From Aliivibrio sifiae (GTDB lineage Bacteria; Pseudomonadota; Gammaproteobacteria; Enterobacterales; Vibrionaceae): DNA of 64,000 bases. Below the pieces are notes generated by a model. The model had not been told where the DNA came from, ran no database searches, and saw only the letters and a list, made by a program, of their open reading frames with translations. The DNA lies in NCBI RefSeq assembly GCF_002954715.1, contig NZ_MSCP01000001.1, forward strand, positions 2,363,544 through 2,427,543. The letters are read 5' to 3'. The position numbers and the translations under genes were made by a program. Position 1 is the stretch's first letter, and each line of letters opens with the position of its first letter. Positions 30,015 to 39,610 of the stretch are shown here, piece by piece.

Positions 30015-30743
30015 ATGTTTACATCTAAAGAAGGTCAATCAGTTCCTCAAGTAACTTTTCCAACACGTAAAGGGGACGCTTGGGTTAACGTAACAACAGA
30101 AGAACTATTCAAAGATAAAACGGTTATCGTATTCAGTCTTCCAGGTGCATTTACTCCTACATGCTCTTCAAGCCACCTGCCTCGTTACAACGAGCTTTAT
30201 TCTGTATTTAAAGAGAACGGCGTTGATGAAATTGTTTGTGTTTCTGTAAACGATACGTTTGTAATGAACGCATGGAAAGCAGATCAAGAAGCAGAAAACA
30301 TTACCTTTATCCCAGATGGTAATGGTGACTTCACTGACGGTATGGGCATGTTAGTAGAGAAAAATGACATTGGTTTTGGTAAGCGCTCATGGCGTTACAG
30401 CATGCTAGTTAAAAACGGCGTAGTTGAAAAAATGTTCATCGAAGAAAACGTACCGGGTGACCCGTTCAAAGTTTCTGATGCAGATACAATGCTGAACTAC
30501 CTTGCTCCTGAACACAAAGAACAAGAGTCAATTACAGTATTTACAAAACCTGGTTGTCCTTTCTGTATGAAAGCGAAACAAAACCTAATCGATAAAGGTC
30601 TGAACTACGAAGAAGTCGTACTAGGCAAAGATGCTACAACAGTAAGTCTACGAGCAATTACTCGTCGCACTACAGTTCCTCAAGTATTTATCGGTGGTAA
30701 ACACATCGGTGGTAGCGAAGAACTAGAAGCTTTCCTAGCTTAA
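30015..30743 (+). CDS. peroxiredoxin-glutaredoxin fusion protein (Prx5-Grx)
   Basis: Glutathione-dependent peroxidase with its own reductant domain. The protein is 242 residues. The N-terminal peroxiredoxin-5 domain (1-160) has the peroxidatic Cys50 in [14 protein letters not shown]. The C-terminal glutaredoxin domain (about 172-242) has the dithiol site Cys181-Pro-Phe-Cys184 and the glutathione-binding [18 protein letters not shown]. It resembles the characterised Haemophilus influenzae PGdx. OxyR control is expected from the adjacent site. It is followed by a disulfide oxidoreductase in the same orientation. Confidence 0.95.
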   Translation: MFTSKEGQSVPQVTFPTRKGDAWVNVTTEELFKDKTVIVFSLPGAFTPTCSSSHLPRYNELYSVFKENGVDEIVCVSVNDTFVMNAWKADQEAENITFIPDGNGDFTDGMGMLVEKNDIGFGKRSWRYSMLVKNGVVEKMFIEENVPGDPFKVSDADTMLNYLAPEHKEQESITVFTKPGCPFCMKAKQNLIDKGLNYEEVVLGKDATTVSLRAITRRTTVPQVFIGGKHIGGSEELEAFLA

Positions 30744-30825
30744 TCGTTAATGATAAGTAGCCCATAAATTGTGGGCTACTATTTCAAACTCCTCTTCTAA
30801 AGTAAATCTACGTGAGATATGAATT

Positions 30826-32292
30826 ATGAAACAAGTCAATGTTGATGTAGCTGTTATCGGTGGTGGTACAGCAGGTTTAGGCTCTTACCGTGCAGCAAAA
30901 GCACATACTGACAGTGTTGTCATGATCGAAGGCGGCCCTTACGGTACAACTTGTGCTCGCGTTGGTTGTATGCCATCAAAGCTGTTAATAGCAGCAGCAG
31001 AAAGCGTACACCAAATAGAAAAAGCACCTCAATTTGGTATCCACCCTCAAGGTGAAATTATCATTAACGGTCGTGAAGTAATGGACCGAGTGAAATTTGA
31101 ACGTGACCGTTTTGTTGGGTTTGTTTTAGAAGGCGTTGATGAAATACCAGTTGAAGATAAAATCTCTGGTTACGCTAAATTTTTGGATGACAATACACTA
31201 CAAGTAGACGACCACACTATCGTAACGGCTAAACGTATTGTTATTGCAACAGGATCTCGCCCTGCTTACCCTGCAGTTTGGAATGAACTTGGTGATCGTC
31301 TGATCATTAATGATGATGTGTTTAACTGGGATGATTTACCAAAATCAGTCGCTGTATTTGGTCCTGGCGTTATTGGTCTTGAACTTGGTCAATCTCTCCA
31401 TCGTTTAGGTGTGGAAACCAAATTATTTGGTTTAGGTGGTCAAGTAGGTCCAGTGACAGACCCAGAAGTGATGGCTTATGCGAATAAAGCATTTAATGAA
31501 GAATTCTATCTTGATGCTGATGTGAAAATTGAAAGCATGAAACGAATTACGACAGAATCTGGGGAAGATCGCGTTGAGATTAAGTTCATAAACAAACAAG
31601 GTGAACTAGAAACAAACGTTGTAGAGTATGTATTAGCTGCAACAGGTCGCCGTCCAAACACTGATAAATTAGGTTTAGAAAATACCTCTCTTGAACTTGA
31701 TGAGCGTGGCGTACCAACCGCAGATCACTACACACTACAAACATCACAACCAAGTATTTTTATTGCTGGCGATGCAAGTAACCAATTACCATTGCTGCAT
31801 GAAGCCGCTGATCAGGCTCGTATTGCTGGTGATAATGCAGGCCGCTTCCCTGAGATCCGAGCAGGCCTTCGCCGCTCAAAAATCTCAGCGGTATTCTCTG
31901 ACCCACAAATAGCAATGGTTGGTGAAACATATAAAGAAATCACCACTCGCTTAGGTACATGTGGTTGCTTTGCAACTGGTGAAGTGTCTTTTGAAAATCA
32001 AGGTCGTTCACGAGTAATGCTACGAAATAAAGGTATTCTTCATGTATACGGAGAGCAAGGAACTGGTCGCTTTTTAGGTGCAGAAATGATGGGGCCAAAT
32101 GCTGAGCATTTAGCGCACTTGTTAGCTTGGGCTCACCAAAACAAAATGACGATTTCAGAAATGCTAGATATGCCTTTCTATCATCCAGTAATTGAAGAAG
32201 GTGTACGAACAGCTCTTCGTGATTTAAATGCCAAATTACATTTAGGTCCTGAAATGATTAAACACTGTATGGATTGTGGCCCTGGCTGCTAA
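30826..32292 (+). CDS. FAD-dependent pyridine nucleotide-disulfide oxidoreductase (dihydrolipoamide dehydrogenase-like)
   Basis: A 488-residue class I flavoprotein disulfide reductase. The FAD motif is DVAVIGGGTAGLGSYRAAK, the redox pair is Cys43-x4-Cys48 in GTTCARVGCMPSK, the second dinucleotide fold is VAVFGPGVIGLELGQSL, and FIAGDASNQLPLLHEAADQ binds FAD. The C-terminal His-Glu active site is HPVIEE. Unusually it ends HCMDCGPGC, with cysteines at 481, 484 and 488, and carries another pair at GTCGCFA. Such C-terminal thiols pass electrons onward in thioredoxin reductase and MerA. It is not the Lpd of the 2-oxo acid complexes. Cotranscription with Prx-Grx is possible (82-base gap). Confidence 0.85.
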   Translation: MKQVNVDVAVIGGGTAGLGSYRAAKAHTDSVVMIEGGPYGTTCARVGCMPSKLLIAAAESVHQIEKAPQFGIHPQGEIIINGREVMDRVKFERDRFVGFVLEGVDEIPVEDKISGYAKFLDDNTLQVDDHTIVTAKRIVIATGSRPAYPAVWNELGDRLIINDDVFNWDDLPKSVAVFGPGVIGLELGQSLHRLGVETKLFGLGGQVGPVTDPEVMAYANKAFNEEFYLDADVKIESMKRITTESGEDRVEIKFINKQGELETNVVEYVLAATGRRPNTDKLGLENTSLELDERGVPTADHYTLQTSQPSIFIAGDASNQLPLLHEAADQARIAGDNAGRFPEIRAGLRRSKISAVFSDPQIAMVGETYKEITTRLGTCGCFATGEVSFENQGRSRVMLRNKGILHVYGEQGTGRFLGAEMMGPNAEHLAHLLAWAHQNKMTISEMLDMPFYHPVIEEGVRTALRDLNAKLHLGPEMIKHCMDCGPGC

Positions 32293-32319
32293 TTTGTATA
32301 ACGAACAAAAGTAATAAAA

Positions 32320-32352
32320 TAAAAGTCGATGTGAAAACATCGACTTTTTTAT
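32320..32352 (+). terminator. intrinsic terminator after the oxidoreductase
   Basis: AAAAGTCGATGT and ACATCGACTTTT form a 12-bp perfect stem around a GAAA loop and run into a T-tract. Confidence 0.9.
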
Positions 32353-32415
32353 TTCTATCTCACGAGTCACTCGTTAAAATAACCGTACTAACCAATTACT
32401 TTTAAGTGAACCGCT

Positions 32416-32679
32416 ATGGCTTGCCAATCTTGCCGAACTGATATTTTCAAACAAAAATTAGGTCGCTGTCAGCGTTGCATGAAACAACTCACGTTCTTAT
32501 CTATAGGAGGATGGTTAACTTGGTTAGAGTTTTTTCAAACCACTCCTTACCAAATAGAGGCAATAGCAACCTTCATGGTTAGCTTGGCATTTACAGGCTT
32601 ACTTGCTCTGCATCTATTGATGATGAGTTATTATCGCTTCGTAAAACCTTCAAAAAAGAATACGACGTATAAAAAATAA
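32416..32679 (+). CDS. DUF3624 family small membrane protein
   Basis: An 87-residue protein of unknown function found in vibrios. The N-terminus has two CxxC pairs (Cys3, Cys6, Cys18, Cys21: MACQSC and GRCQRC), a zinc-ribbon-like arrangement. Two hydrophobic segments follow at about residues 25-41 and 47-70, then a basic tail. The same gene sits between the oxidoreductase and argH in Vibrio cholerae as I recall it. The start lacks a strong ribosome binding site. It is transcribed separately from the upstream oxidoreductase, which has its own terminator. Confidence 0.75.
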   Translation: MACQSCRTDIFKQKLGRCQRCMKQLTFLSIGGWLTWLEFFQTTPYQIEAIATFMVSLAFTGLLALHLLMMSYYRFVKPSKKNTTYKK

Positions 32680-32712
32680 AACCCCAATATCAATCAAGAT
32701 ATTGGGGTCTCT
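32676..32712. terminator. convergent terminator between DUF3624 gene and argH
   Basis: ACCCCAATATC/GATATTGGGGT is an 11-bp perfect stem with a six-base loop. Its T-tract is strong read leftward (TTTTATTTTTT) and weak rightward, so it acts mainly on leftward transcripts or as a shared stop. Confidence 0.75.
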
Positions 32713-32828
32713 TAGAATCTTTCTAAGAAAAAGCAGTATTAATAAGACTAGTACTTAATTAAAAAGTTCACCACTTTTTCTTTTTATTTCGGTTTATTAG
32801 CTAAGTGTATCGCATAATTATTTTAATT

Positions 32829-34703
32829 TTACGCTACACTTGCCTTGATGATGACTTGTTCTTGAAGATTCACCTCTAACGCCACTTCATCACACGCATG
32901 TTGACGAGGACACTGATCACAATCTTTCAATACTTTCTCTGGTAATAATGAACGAGAAGTTGGAATAAAATCTTGCTTCATAAAGAACTCGGGAACACGA
33001 GTCAGCACAAACACTTTTTTAATCGCCATCTCTCGCGCTTTTTCTACCAAGTGTTGAACTATCGCTTTTCCTTGACCTTGGCTCTGCCAGCCCGCCTCTA
33101 CACCTAAAGAACGAATTTCGGCCAAACCAGAATCATACACATACAGGGAAGCACAGCCAGTTACTTCTCCATGATGCTCTGACACAGCAAATGAACCAAT
33201 ATCGCGCACTAACTCATTACGATTACGAGGTAAGTTCTCACCAAGTCCCGCCCAGTATGCCACCATTCCTTCTAACGCATCTAAATCTGTTAAACGTGCT
33301 GAACGAACTTTAACACCCGTTGAATCACGTTCTTGTAAGCGCTTACCTGCTTGTTCAACAGCATAGGCCACTTGCTCAGGAGCTACACCACCAAGGGCAT
33401 TACGTTTAGCAAGGCAGGATTCAATGGTTAATATTGCATAAACATCATCTTCAATCACATTAGAAAACGCCTTTAACTCAGCAATTGAAAGTTCTTCTAA
33501 AGCACAGCCTTTTTCAATAGCGCCCACTACCGCAACACCAACAATATGGTGCGCCTCACGGAATGGAATACCTTTAGCAACTAAATAATCAGCTAATTCT
33601 GTTGAGTTTGCATAACCTTGTTTTGCTGCTTCAAGCGTACGCTCACTGTTAATCTTAATGCCTTCAAAACAAAGTGCGGCCATCTCAATACAATCGGACC
33701 AACTATCGAGAGCATCAAATAAGCCTTCTTTGTCTTCTTGCATATCTTTGTTATACGCCAGTGGCAATGCTTTTACTGTCATCATCATACCAGCTAATGC
33801 ACCATATACACGGCCACATTTACCACGAATAAGTTCTAATGCATCTGGATTCTTTTTCTGAGGCATTAGTGATGAACCAGAAGTCACTGTATCTGCCAAC
33901 TCAATAAAATTCGATTCGCCAGAATTATAGAAGATCATATCTTCAGCAAGTCGTGATAAATGAATCATAGAGATAGAGGCGATCGACATCAGTTCCATCA
34001 CATGATCACGATCTGATACCGAATCTAAACTATTACGTGTCGCACGTTGAAAACCAAGATTACGCGCCAATTTTTCACGATCCATAGGATAAGCAGTACC
34101 CGCCAGAGCGCCAGAGCCCAATGGACAAGTATCTAAACGCTTAATTGCATCTTCAAGACGAGAATAGTCACGCTCAATCATTTCTACATACGCTAAACAC
34201 CAGTGCGCAAATGTAACAGGTTGTGCACGTTGTAAATGGGTATAACCAGGAAGTACCGTGGCTTGATGCTCACTCGCTACATTAACCAATTGATTAAGAA
34301 GCAAATCAAGCGTACGAAGAAGTTGATGTCCTTGTTGACGGCACCATAACTTTAAATCCGTCGCCACTTGGTCATTACGAGAACGACCAGTGTGTAATTT
34401 TTTACCTAAATCACCCACTTTGCCAATAAGCTGAGTTTCAACCCAACTATGAATATCTTCAGCATCAGAAAGTAATATTTGCTCAGGATCCTCCATCACT
34501 TCTAGCTTTAATTCATTCAATGCTAATTCAAGTTTTTGTTGCTCAAACTCTGAAATAACATTAACTGAAAGCAGTGATTTAGACCACGCAATAGAACCGA
34601 CAATATCTTGTTCCGCAAGGCGATAATCGATACGAAGTGAATCGTTAAACTGTTTAAATCTTGTGTCTGCTGCCTGACTAAAACGTCCGCCCCATAATGC
34701 CAT
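32829..34703 (-). CDS. argH: argininosuccinate lyase fused to N-acetylglutamate synthase, ArgH(A)
   Basis: Two arginine enzymes in one 624-residue chain. Residues 1 to about 460 are argininosuccinate lyase, with [16 protein letters not shown], the fumarase-superfamily signature [15 protein letters not shown] and [13 protein letters not shown]. Residues from about 470 to 624 form a GNAT acetyltransferase with [22 protein letters not shown] binding acetyl-CoA, which makes N-acetylglutamate in the first pathway step. The fusion is known from Moritella, Vibrio and relatives. A Cys cluster near the end ([12 protein letters not shown]) is unusual. It is separated from argG by 301 bases and a terminator. 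Confidence 0.95.
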   Translation of the reverse strand: MALWGGRFSQAADTRFKQFNDSLRIDYRLAEQDIVGSIAWSKSLLSVNVISEFEQQKLELALNELKLEVMEDPEQILLSDAEDIHSWVETQLIGKVGDLGKKLHTGRSRNDQVATDLKLWCRQQGHQLLRTLDLLLNQLVNVASEHQATVLPGYTHLQRAQPVTFAHWCLAYVEMIERDYSRLEDAIKRLDTCPLGSGALAGTAYPMDREKLARNLGFQRATRNSLDSVSDRDHVMELMSIASISMIHLSRLAEDMIFYNSGESNFIELADTVTSGSSLMPQKKNPDALELIRGKCGRVYGALAGMMMTVKALPLAYNKDMQEDKEGLFDALDSWSDCIEMAALCFEGIKINSERTLEAAKQGYANSTELADYLVAKGIPFREAHHIVGVAVVGAIEKGCALEELSIAELKAFSNVIEDDVYAILTIESCLAKRNALGGVAPEQVAYAVEQAGKRLQERDSTGVKVRSARLTDLDALEGMVAYWAGLGENLPRNRNELVRDIGSFAVSEHHGEVTGCASLYVYDSGLAEIRSLGVEAGWQSQGQGKAIVQHLVEKAREMAIKKVFVLTRVPEFFMKQDFIPTSRSLLPEKVLKDCDQCPRQHACDEVALEVNLQEQVIIKASVA

Positions 34704-35004
34704 GGTGTATCTCCTAAATGGACAGTGCTCACTGCTTTTTACAAATATTAAGTCTGATTTAATTCAGTATTTTTCTTGATGGTTTAAACTTACGGCAATT
34801 CCAGATAAAAATAAAGAATTAAATTCATTATTTTTACATACTTATTCAATTGAAGCCTATTAACTCTATTGCTAATCATCAGGACAAAAAAAATCGAAGC
34901 TCATTTAATTATTAAATGAACTTCGATTAGTGTAAATCAAATTGTTTAACAGTTGTTATTAATTATATGTTAGCCACTGATACCTGTTAGTCATTTACTT
35001 GAGT
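34704..35004 (-). promoter_or_regulatory. argG-argH intergenic region with putative ArgR half-sites
   Basis: 301 bases without a gene. Besides the argG terminator (34885-34930), it has two ATTCA half-sites at 34823-34827 and 34844-34848. These are exactly 21 bases apart, the centre-to-centre spacing of paired 18-bp ARG boxes. Aligned boxes at 34812-34829 and 34833-34850 match the consensus at 9 and 12 of 18 positions. This may be a separate ArgR-controlled promoter region for argH(A). Confidence 0.4.
34885..34930 (-). terminator. intrinsic terminator after argG
   Basis: AATCGAAG/CTTCGATT plus TCATTTA/TAAATGA gives a long stem with one mismatch. Read leftward it is followed by a run of T residues (the complement of 34886-34893). 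It should end most argCBG transcripts before argH. Confidence 0.82.
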
Positions 35005-36216
35005 CTAGTTACTGTTTAGCGCACGAATACGGCTTGATAGTGAATAAAGACGAATAAAGCCTTCAGCATGACTTTGGTCATATACTTCGTCAGCACCAAA
35101 AGTAGCAAACTCTTCTGAGTATAGGCTATTATCTGAACGCTTCTGAGTTACTGTTGCTTGACCTTTATACAACTTAATAACGACTTCACCGTTTACATCT
35201 TGAGCTAGCTCTTCTGTTGCCGCTAAGATTGATTTGCATAAAGGAGTAAACCAACGACCATCGTACACAAGGTGAGAAGCTTTGATCCCTAGTTCTTCAC
35301 GGAACTCAAACGAAGCTTTATCTAGTACTAGTTGCTCAACAGCACGCAGCGCTTCATTAATTATTGTTCCTCCTGGAGTTTCATAACAACCACGAGATTT
35401 CATACCAACTAGACGGTTTTCTACGATATCGATACGACCCACGCCATGTTTAATACCTTTTTCATTTAGATAAACAACCACTTCATAAGGTGTCATTGCT
35501 TTACCATCAACAGCAACAACAGCGCCTTTTTCTACTTTAATTGAAACCGTTTCTGACTCGTTTGGTGCTTGCTCTGGATCAACAGTCCATGCCCAACAAT
35601 CATCATTTGGCGCATTCCATGTATCTTCTAGAACACCACCTTCTGTTGAAATGTGCCATGCATTCGCATCACGAGAATAGATCTTAGTAAGCGACGCGGT
35701 ACAAGGGATATTACGCTCAGCAAGATAATCAAGACATTCTTCACGGCTCACTAAATCCCACTCACGCCACGGTGCAATAACATGTAAGTCTGGTGCTAGC
35801 GCAGCAAAAGCACCTTCAAAACGAATTTGGTCATTACCTTTACCAGTACAGCCATGACAAAGCGCATCAGCACCAACATTACGCGCTACTTCAACTTGTG
35901 CTTTAGCAATGATTGGACGAGCCATTGATGTACCAAGTAGGTATTTCCCTTCATAAAGCGCGCCAGTTTTAAGCGTAGGGAAAATATATTCAGACACCAT
36001 TTCTTCTTTTAAGTCAGCAACATAACATTCAGTTGCACCCGATGCGATTGCTTTTTCTTCAATACCTTCAAGCTCTTCAGCGCCTTGACCAACATCTGCA
36101 ACAAATGCAATAACTTCACAGTTGTAGTTTTCTTTTAACCACGGAATAATCACAGACGTATCTAGACCACCAGAGTATGCAACAACAACCTTGTTTACTT
36201 TTACTTTCTTATTCAT
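35005..36216 (-). CDS. argG: argininosuccinate synthase
   Basis: Joins citrulline and aspartate using ATP, the seventh step of arginine biosynthesis. From [20 protein letters not shown] it is 403 residues, the common short class rather than the longer E. coli type (447). The PP-loop is [10 protein letters not shown], with [15 protein letters not shown] and [17 protein letters not shown] also present. The start is chosen for the AAGGAG site seven bases before it; the frame is open 21 bases further up. It follows argB by 69 bases. Confidence 0.97.
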   Translation of the reverse strand: MNKKVKVNKVVVAYSGGLDTSVIIPWLKENYNCEVIAFVADVGQGAEELEGIEEKAIASGATECYVADLKEEMVSEYIFPTLKTGALYEGKYLLGTSMARPIIAKAQVEVARNVGADALCHGCTGKGNDQIRFEGAFAALAPDLHVIAPWREWDLVSREECLDYLAERNIPCTASLTKIYSRDANAWHISTEGGVLEDTWNAPNDDCWAWTVDPEQAPNESETVSIKVEKGAVVAVDGKAMTPYEVVVYLNEKGIKHGVGRIDIVENRLVGMKSRGCYETPGGTIINEALRAVEQLVLDKASFEFREELGIKASHLVYDGRWFTPLCKSILAATEELAQDVNGEVVIKLYKGQATVTQKRSDNSLYSEEFATFGADEVYDQSHAEGFIRLYSLSSRIRALNSN

Positions 36217-36285
36217 TCTTTTCTCCTTGATCCGCATACTCGCGGCGACTGTATTCTATAAAATAAAAATGGGTAACATCTTTGC

Positions 36286-37068
36286 CTATTGAGGCTGAAA
36301 CTGGGTGCCAATGCTGTTCCCAATAAACAACTCAGCTAATTTTTCTGGTGAACGCCATGACGCCACCTCTATTGCTCGACCTAGCTCTTGTGCCGCTTCT
36401 AAAGCTGCGCGAACTTTTACGATCATGCCATCTGTTATTACTTCTTGTTGGATCAACAACTCAGCTTGCTCTGAATCTAGGCTTGCTATTAATTGCTTTT
36501 CGCCATCCAATACACCCGCAACATCAGACAGCAACACTAAATCGGCATCTAGTGCGGTAGCAACCGCAACCGCCGCTTGATCTGCATTCACATTCATTAA
36601 TTCACCTTCAGCAGTAATACCAATAGAACTAATGATCGGAGTTACCTGTGTTGCTAGTACTGCATTTAATATTGTTGCATCACCTGCCGTTGCCAAGCCA
36701 ACATTACCTAGTTCAGGATTAAGCTGTGTGATTTTACATAAACCACCATCAGCCAGACTTAACCCCATCGCATTTACACCATTCTTCATTGCTTGACCTT
36801 GCAGCATTTTATTTGCCGTTCCCGCAAGCGCTCCTGTGATATAACCAATTTGCTCTTTTGGTGTGACACGTAACCCTTCTTTCTTAACCGTTTCAAGCTG
36901 TAACTTTGCCATCAACTCATCAACAAGATAGCCACCACCATGTACAATCACTAATGAGCGCTGAGCTTGTTGTTGATAGTTTGAAACCGTTTTAAATAAT
37001 TCTGTTAACGTTTCGGTTGATGACAATACTGCACCACCTAACTTAATCACCAATGGACGTTGGTTCAT
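36286..37068 (-). CDS. argB: acetylglutamate kinase
   Basis: Phosphorylates N-acetylglutamate. From [17 protein letters not shown] it is 260 residues (E. coli 258). It has the amino-acid kinase fold with [19 protein letters not shown] and [15 protein letters not shown] stands before the chosen start. It lies between argC and argG in the leftward operon. Confidence 0.97.
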   Translation of the reverse strand: MNQRPLVIKLGGAVLSSTETLTELFKTVSNYQQQAQRSLVIVHGGGYLVDELMAKLQLETVKKEGLRVTPKEQIGYITGALAGTANKMLQGQAMKNGVNAMGLSLADGGLCKITQLNPELGNVGLATAGDATILNAVLATQVTPIISSIGITAEGELMNVNADQAAVAVATALDADLVLLSDVAGVLDGEKQLIASLDSEQAELLIQQEVITDGMIVKVRAALEAAQELGRAIEVASWRSPEKLAELFIGNSIGTQFQPQ

Positions 37069-37083
37069 ACTGTACTCCACGAT

Positions 37084-38088
37084 CTATATTAAAGCGGTTA
37101 ATATAGGGAAACGAAAACGAATATTAATGCACTGCATTGCTTGGCTTGATGCCCCTTTTAATAAATTATCAATCGCAGAGACGACAATCAGATGTTCGCC
37201 CTGTACTTTCCAGCCAATATCGCAGAAAGGCGTTTTCTCAACCGATTGTAATTTAGGCATTTCATTCTCGAGTAAACGAACTGCAGGGGTATGTGTATAA
37301 GCATCATCAAACGCTTTTTTAATCTGTTCTTCTGTAACGCCCTTCTCTAACTTCGTTGTGATCGTCGCTAAAATTCCACGTTTAAAATTACCAAGATGTG
37401 GAGTAAAGATGACATCACATCCTAAATGTGCCGCAATTTCAGGCTGATGACGATGGTTAAATACCCCATAAGGCTGAAGGCTAACTTCACAGAAACTGCT
37501 CGTTAAACTCGCTTTACGTCCCGCCCCAGTCACTCCACTGGTTGCATTGATCACTGGCCATTGATTTTTATCCAATAAGTTGGATTCAACTAATGGTTTC
37601 AATGCTAATTGTGACGCAGTTGGATAACATCCAGGTACTGCGATTAGCTGTGCTTTTGCAATTGCTTCTTCATTCCACTCAGCTAATCCATAAACCGCTT
37701 TATCTAACCAACCTTCGTATTTATGTTCAAAACCATAGAATTCAGAGTAAAAGCCTTCTTTTTGAACGCGGAATGCTCCTGACAAGTCAAAAACAACACA
37801 ACCATTCTCTAAAAAAGTAGACGCTAAATCGTGACTAACTTCATGAGCTGTTGCGAGTAAAACAATATCGCTTTCTTTAGCCACTTGATTCACATTGACT
37901 AAAGGTTGTAGGACATCATCTACAATTCCTTTTAATGAACCATGCAATTCACTGATTGCTTTTCCTTTATCTAGGCTATTCTCAGAAACATATAAGCCTG
38001 ATAAAGAAAGGTTTGGGTGCTTAAATACCATCAGTGCTAATTCTGCACCTGTGTATCCACTTGCTCCGATGATGGTTGTTTTCAACAT
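37084..38088 (-). CDS. argC: N-acetyl-gamma-glutamyl-phosphate reductase
   Basis: NADPH-dependent reduction of N-acetylglutamyl phosphate to the semialdehyde. From [18 protein letters not shown] it is 334 residues, as in E. coli. The dinucleotide-binding motif is GASGYTGAE, the catalytic Cys is in [13 protein letters not shown], and the conserved [12 protein letters not shown] is present. A second in-frame ATG lies 12 bases upstream; homology favours the inner one. First gene of the leftward argCBG unit, divergent from argE. Confidence 0.95.
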   Translation of the reverse strand: MLKTTIIGASGYTGAELALMVFKHPNLSLSGLYVSENSLDKGKAISELHGSLKGIVDDVLQPLVNVNQVAKESDIVLLATAHEVSHDLASTFLENGCVVFDLSGAFRVQKEGFYSEFYGFEHKYEGWLDKAVYGLAEWNEEAIAKAQLIAVPGCYPTASQLALKPLVESNLLDKNQWPVINATSGVTGAGRKASLTSSFCEVSLQPYGVFNHRHQPEIAAHLGCDVIFTPHLGNFKRGILATITTKLEKGVTEEQIKKAFDDAYTHTPAVRLLENEMPKLQSVEKTPFCDIGWKVQGEHLIVVSAIDNLLKGASSQAMQCINIRFRFPILTALI

Positions 38089-38181
38089 AAATACGTCCAT
38101 TTATCTCTTCAACTATTGAAGGAAAAAGCCATTCAGGGTAACTTGAGAGTTACGTATATTAGATACTGCTTTTCCTTTTTA

Positions 38182-38230
38182 AAATTTAGTTTATTCATTA
38201 AAATTAAACTAAACTGTATTTCTATTCACT
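38182..38230. promoter_or_regulatory. candidate ArgR operators between argC and argE
   Basis: Two sequences resemble the 18-bp ARG box. The first (38182-38199) has a perfect ATTCATT right half and matches 11 of 18. The second (38213-38230) has ATTCACT and matches 12 of 18. They lie in the divergent argC/argE promoter region, where E. coli has its ArgR operator. The 31-base offset is not the usual 21, so this assignment is tentative. Confidence 0.4.
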
Positions 38231-38295
38231 TTATGTGATTTAATATGTGTTTTACAGGGTTCTCTCTTTTCTGTCAACAGTGGATGTATGAATAA

Positions 38296-39432
38296 ATGAA
38301 ATTTCCAGAATTTAAAGATTATTACCAGCAACTCATTTCAACCTCTTCTATCAGTTCAACCGACTCGAGTTGGGATGAAGGTAATGCCGAGGTCATACAT
38401 AAACTGGCTCAATGGTGTGAAGACTTAGGCTGTGAAGTTGAAATTGAAGAAATTGAAAAAGGAAAACTAAACTTACTGGCTAAGTTAGGTTCTGGTGAAG
38501 GTGGGTTATTATTGGCTGGTCACACTGATACCGTGCCGTTCGATCAAGGTCGTTGGAACTACGAACCTCATGCATTAACCGAAGCTAATGATCGTTTCTA
38601 TGGCTTAGGCACTGCTGATATGAAAGGTTTTTTTGCTTTCATCTTAGAAGCAATCAAAGATATCAATTGGAAAGACCAATCAAAACCACTGTATATTCTG
38701 GCAACCTGCGATGAAGAAACGACCATGCTAGGTGCTCGTCATTTTGCTTCAAATACACAAATTCAACCTGATTATTGCATTATTGGGGAGCCTACAAGCC
38801 TAAAGCCTATCCGTGGTCATAAAGGTCATGTTGCTAATGCTGTTCGTGTTACTGGTAAGTCAGGTCACTCTTCTGATCCTGCTCATGGTGTGAATGCACT
38901 AGAAATCATGAATGAGATCATGTTTGCTTTAATGAACTTAAAAAATAAACTGGTTAAAGAATACCATAACCCTGGATTCTCCATTCCTTACCCAACCCTA
39001 AATCTTGGCCATATCCATGGTGGCGACAGCCCAAACCGTATCTGTGGTTGTTGTGAACTTCATTATGACGTGCGGCCATTACCAGGAATAAGCCTTGATG
39101 GATTAGATAACATGCTACGTGATTCATTAAAAGAGGTTAAAGCAAAGTGGCCAGGACGTATTGATATCACGCCACTTCATGAACCAATTCCAGGTTACGA
39201 ATGTAGCTCAGATAGCCCGATTGTTACTAGCACAGCTGAAATTTGTGGCCAAGAAGTAGAAACAGTCAACTATTGTACCGAAGCACCTTTCCTACAAGAT
39301 CTTTGCCCGACTTTAGTATTAGGGCCTGGTTCTATTGAACAAGCTCACCAACCTGATGAATTCTTAGCATTTTCATTCATTGACCCAACGATCAATGTAT
39401 TAAGTAAATTGATGTATAAACACTGTTTCTAA
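38296..39432 (+). CDS. argE: acetylornithine deacetylase
   Basis: Zinc/cobalt M20-family hydrolase that releases ornithine from N-acetylornithine. The protein is 378 residues (E. coli 383). Metal and catalytic residues lie in [24 protein letters not shown] and [10 protein letters not shown], with the dimerisation-domain His region at [11 protein letters not shown]. Using ArgE rather than the ArgJ recycling route explains why an N-acetylglutamate synthase activity (in ArgH(A)) is required. Confidence 0.96.
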   Translation: MKFPEFKDYYQQLISTSSISSTDSSWDEGNAEVIHKLAQWCEDLGCEVEIEEIEKGKLNLLAKLGSGEGGLLLAGHTDTVPFDQGRWNYEPHALTEANDRFYGLGTADMKGFFAFILEAIKDINWKDQSKPLYILATCDEETTMLGARHFASNTQIQPDYCIIGEPTSLKPIRGHKGHVANAVRVTGKSGHSSDPAHGVNALEIMNEIMFALMNLKNKLVKEYHNPGFSIPYPTLNLGHIHGGDSPNRICGCCELHYDVRPLPGISLDGLDNMLRDSLKEVKAKWPGRIDITPLHEPIPGYECSSDSPIVTSTAEICGQEVETVNYCTEAPFLQDLCPTLVLGPGSIEQAHQPDEFLAFSFIDPTINVLSKLMYKHCF

Positions 39433-39610
39433 GCTGAAATAAATTTACAAAACTCGTCAATCTCAAAATAGAGATTCGATGATCTACGGCAATATATCGT
39501 TTAAAAAGACACCGTTTATTCTTCAATATTTGACGAAGAGCCGTAAATTCGGATAGATTGGTTGTAGAAAAAACTTAGGATGTAACAAAATTACAGTATA
39601 GGAAGTATGT

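Noticed and set aside
36305..38119. Plus-strand frames opposite argB and argC
   Set aside because: They are antisense shadows of conserved arginine genes without start signals.
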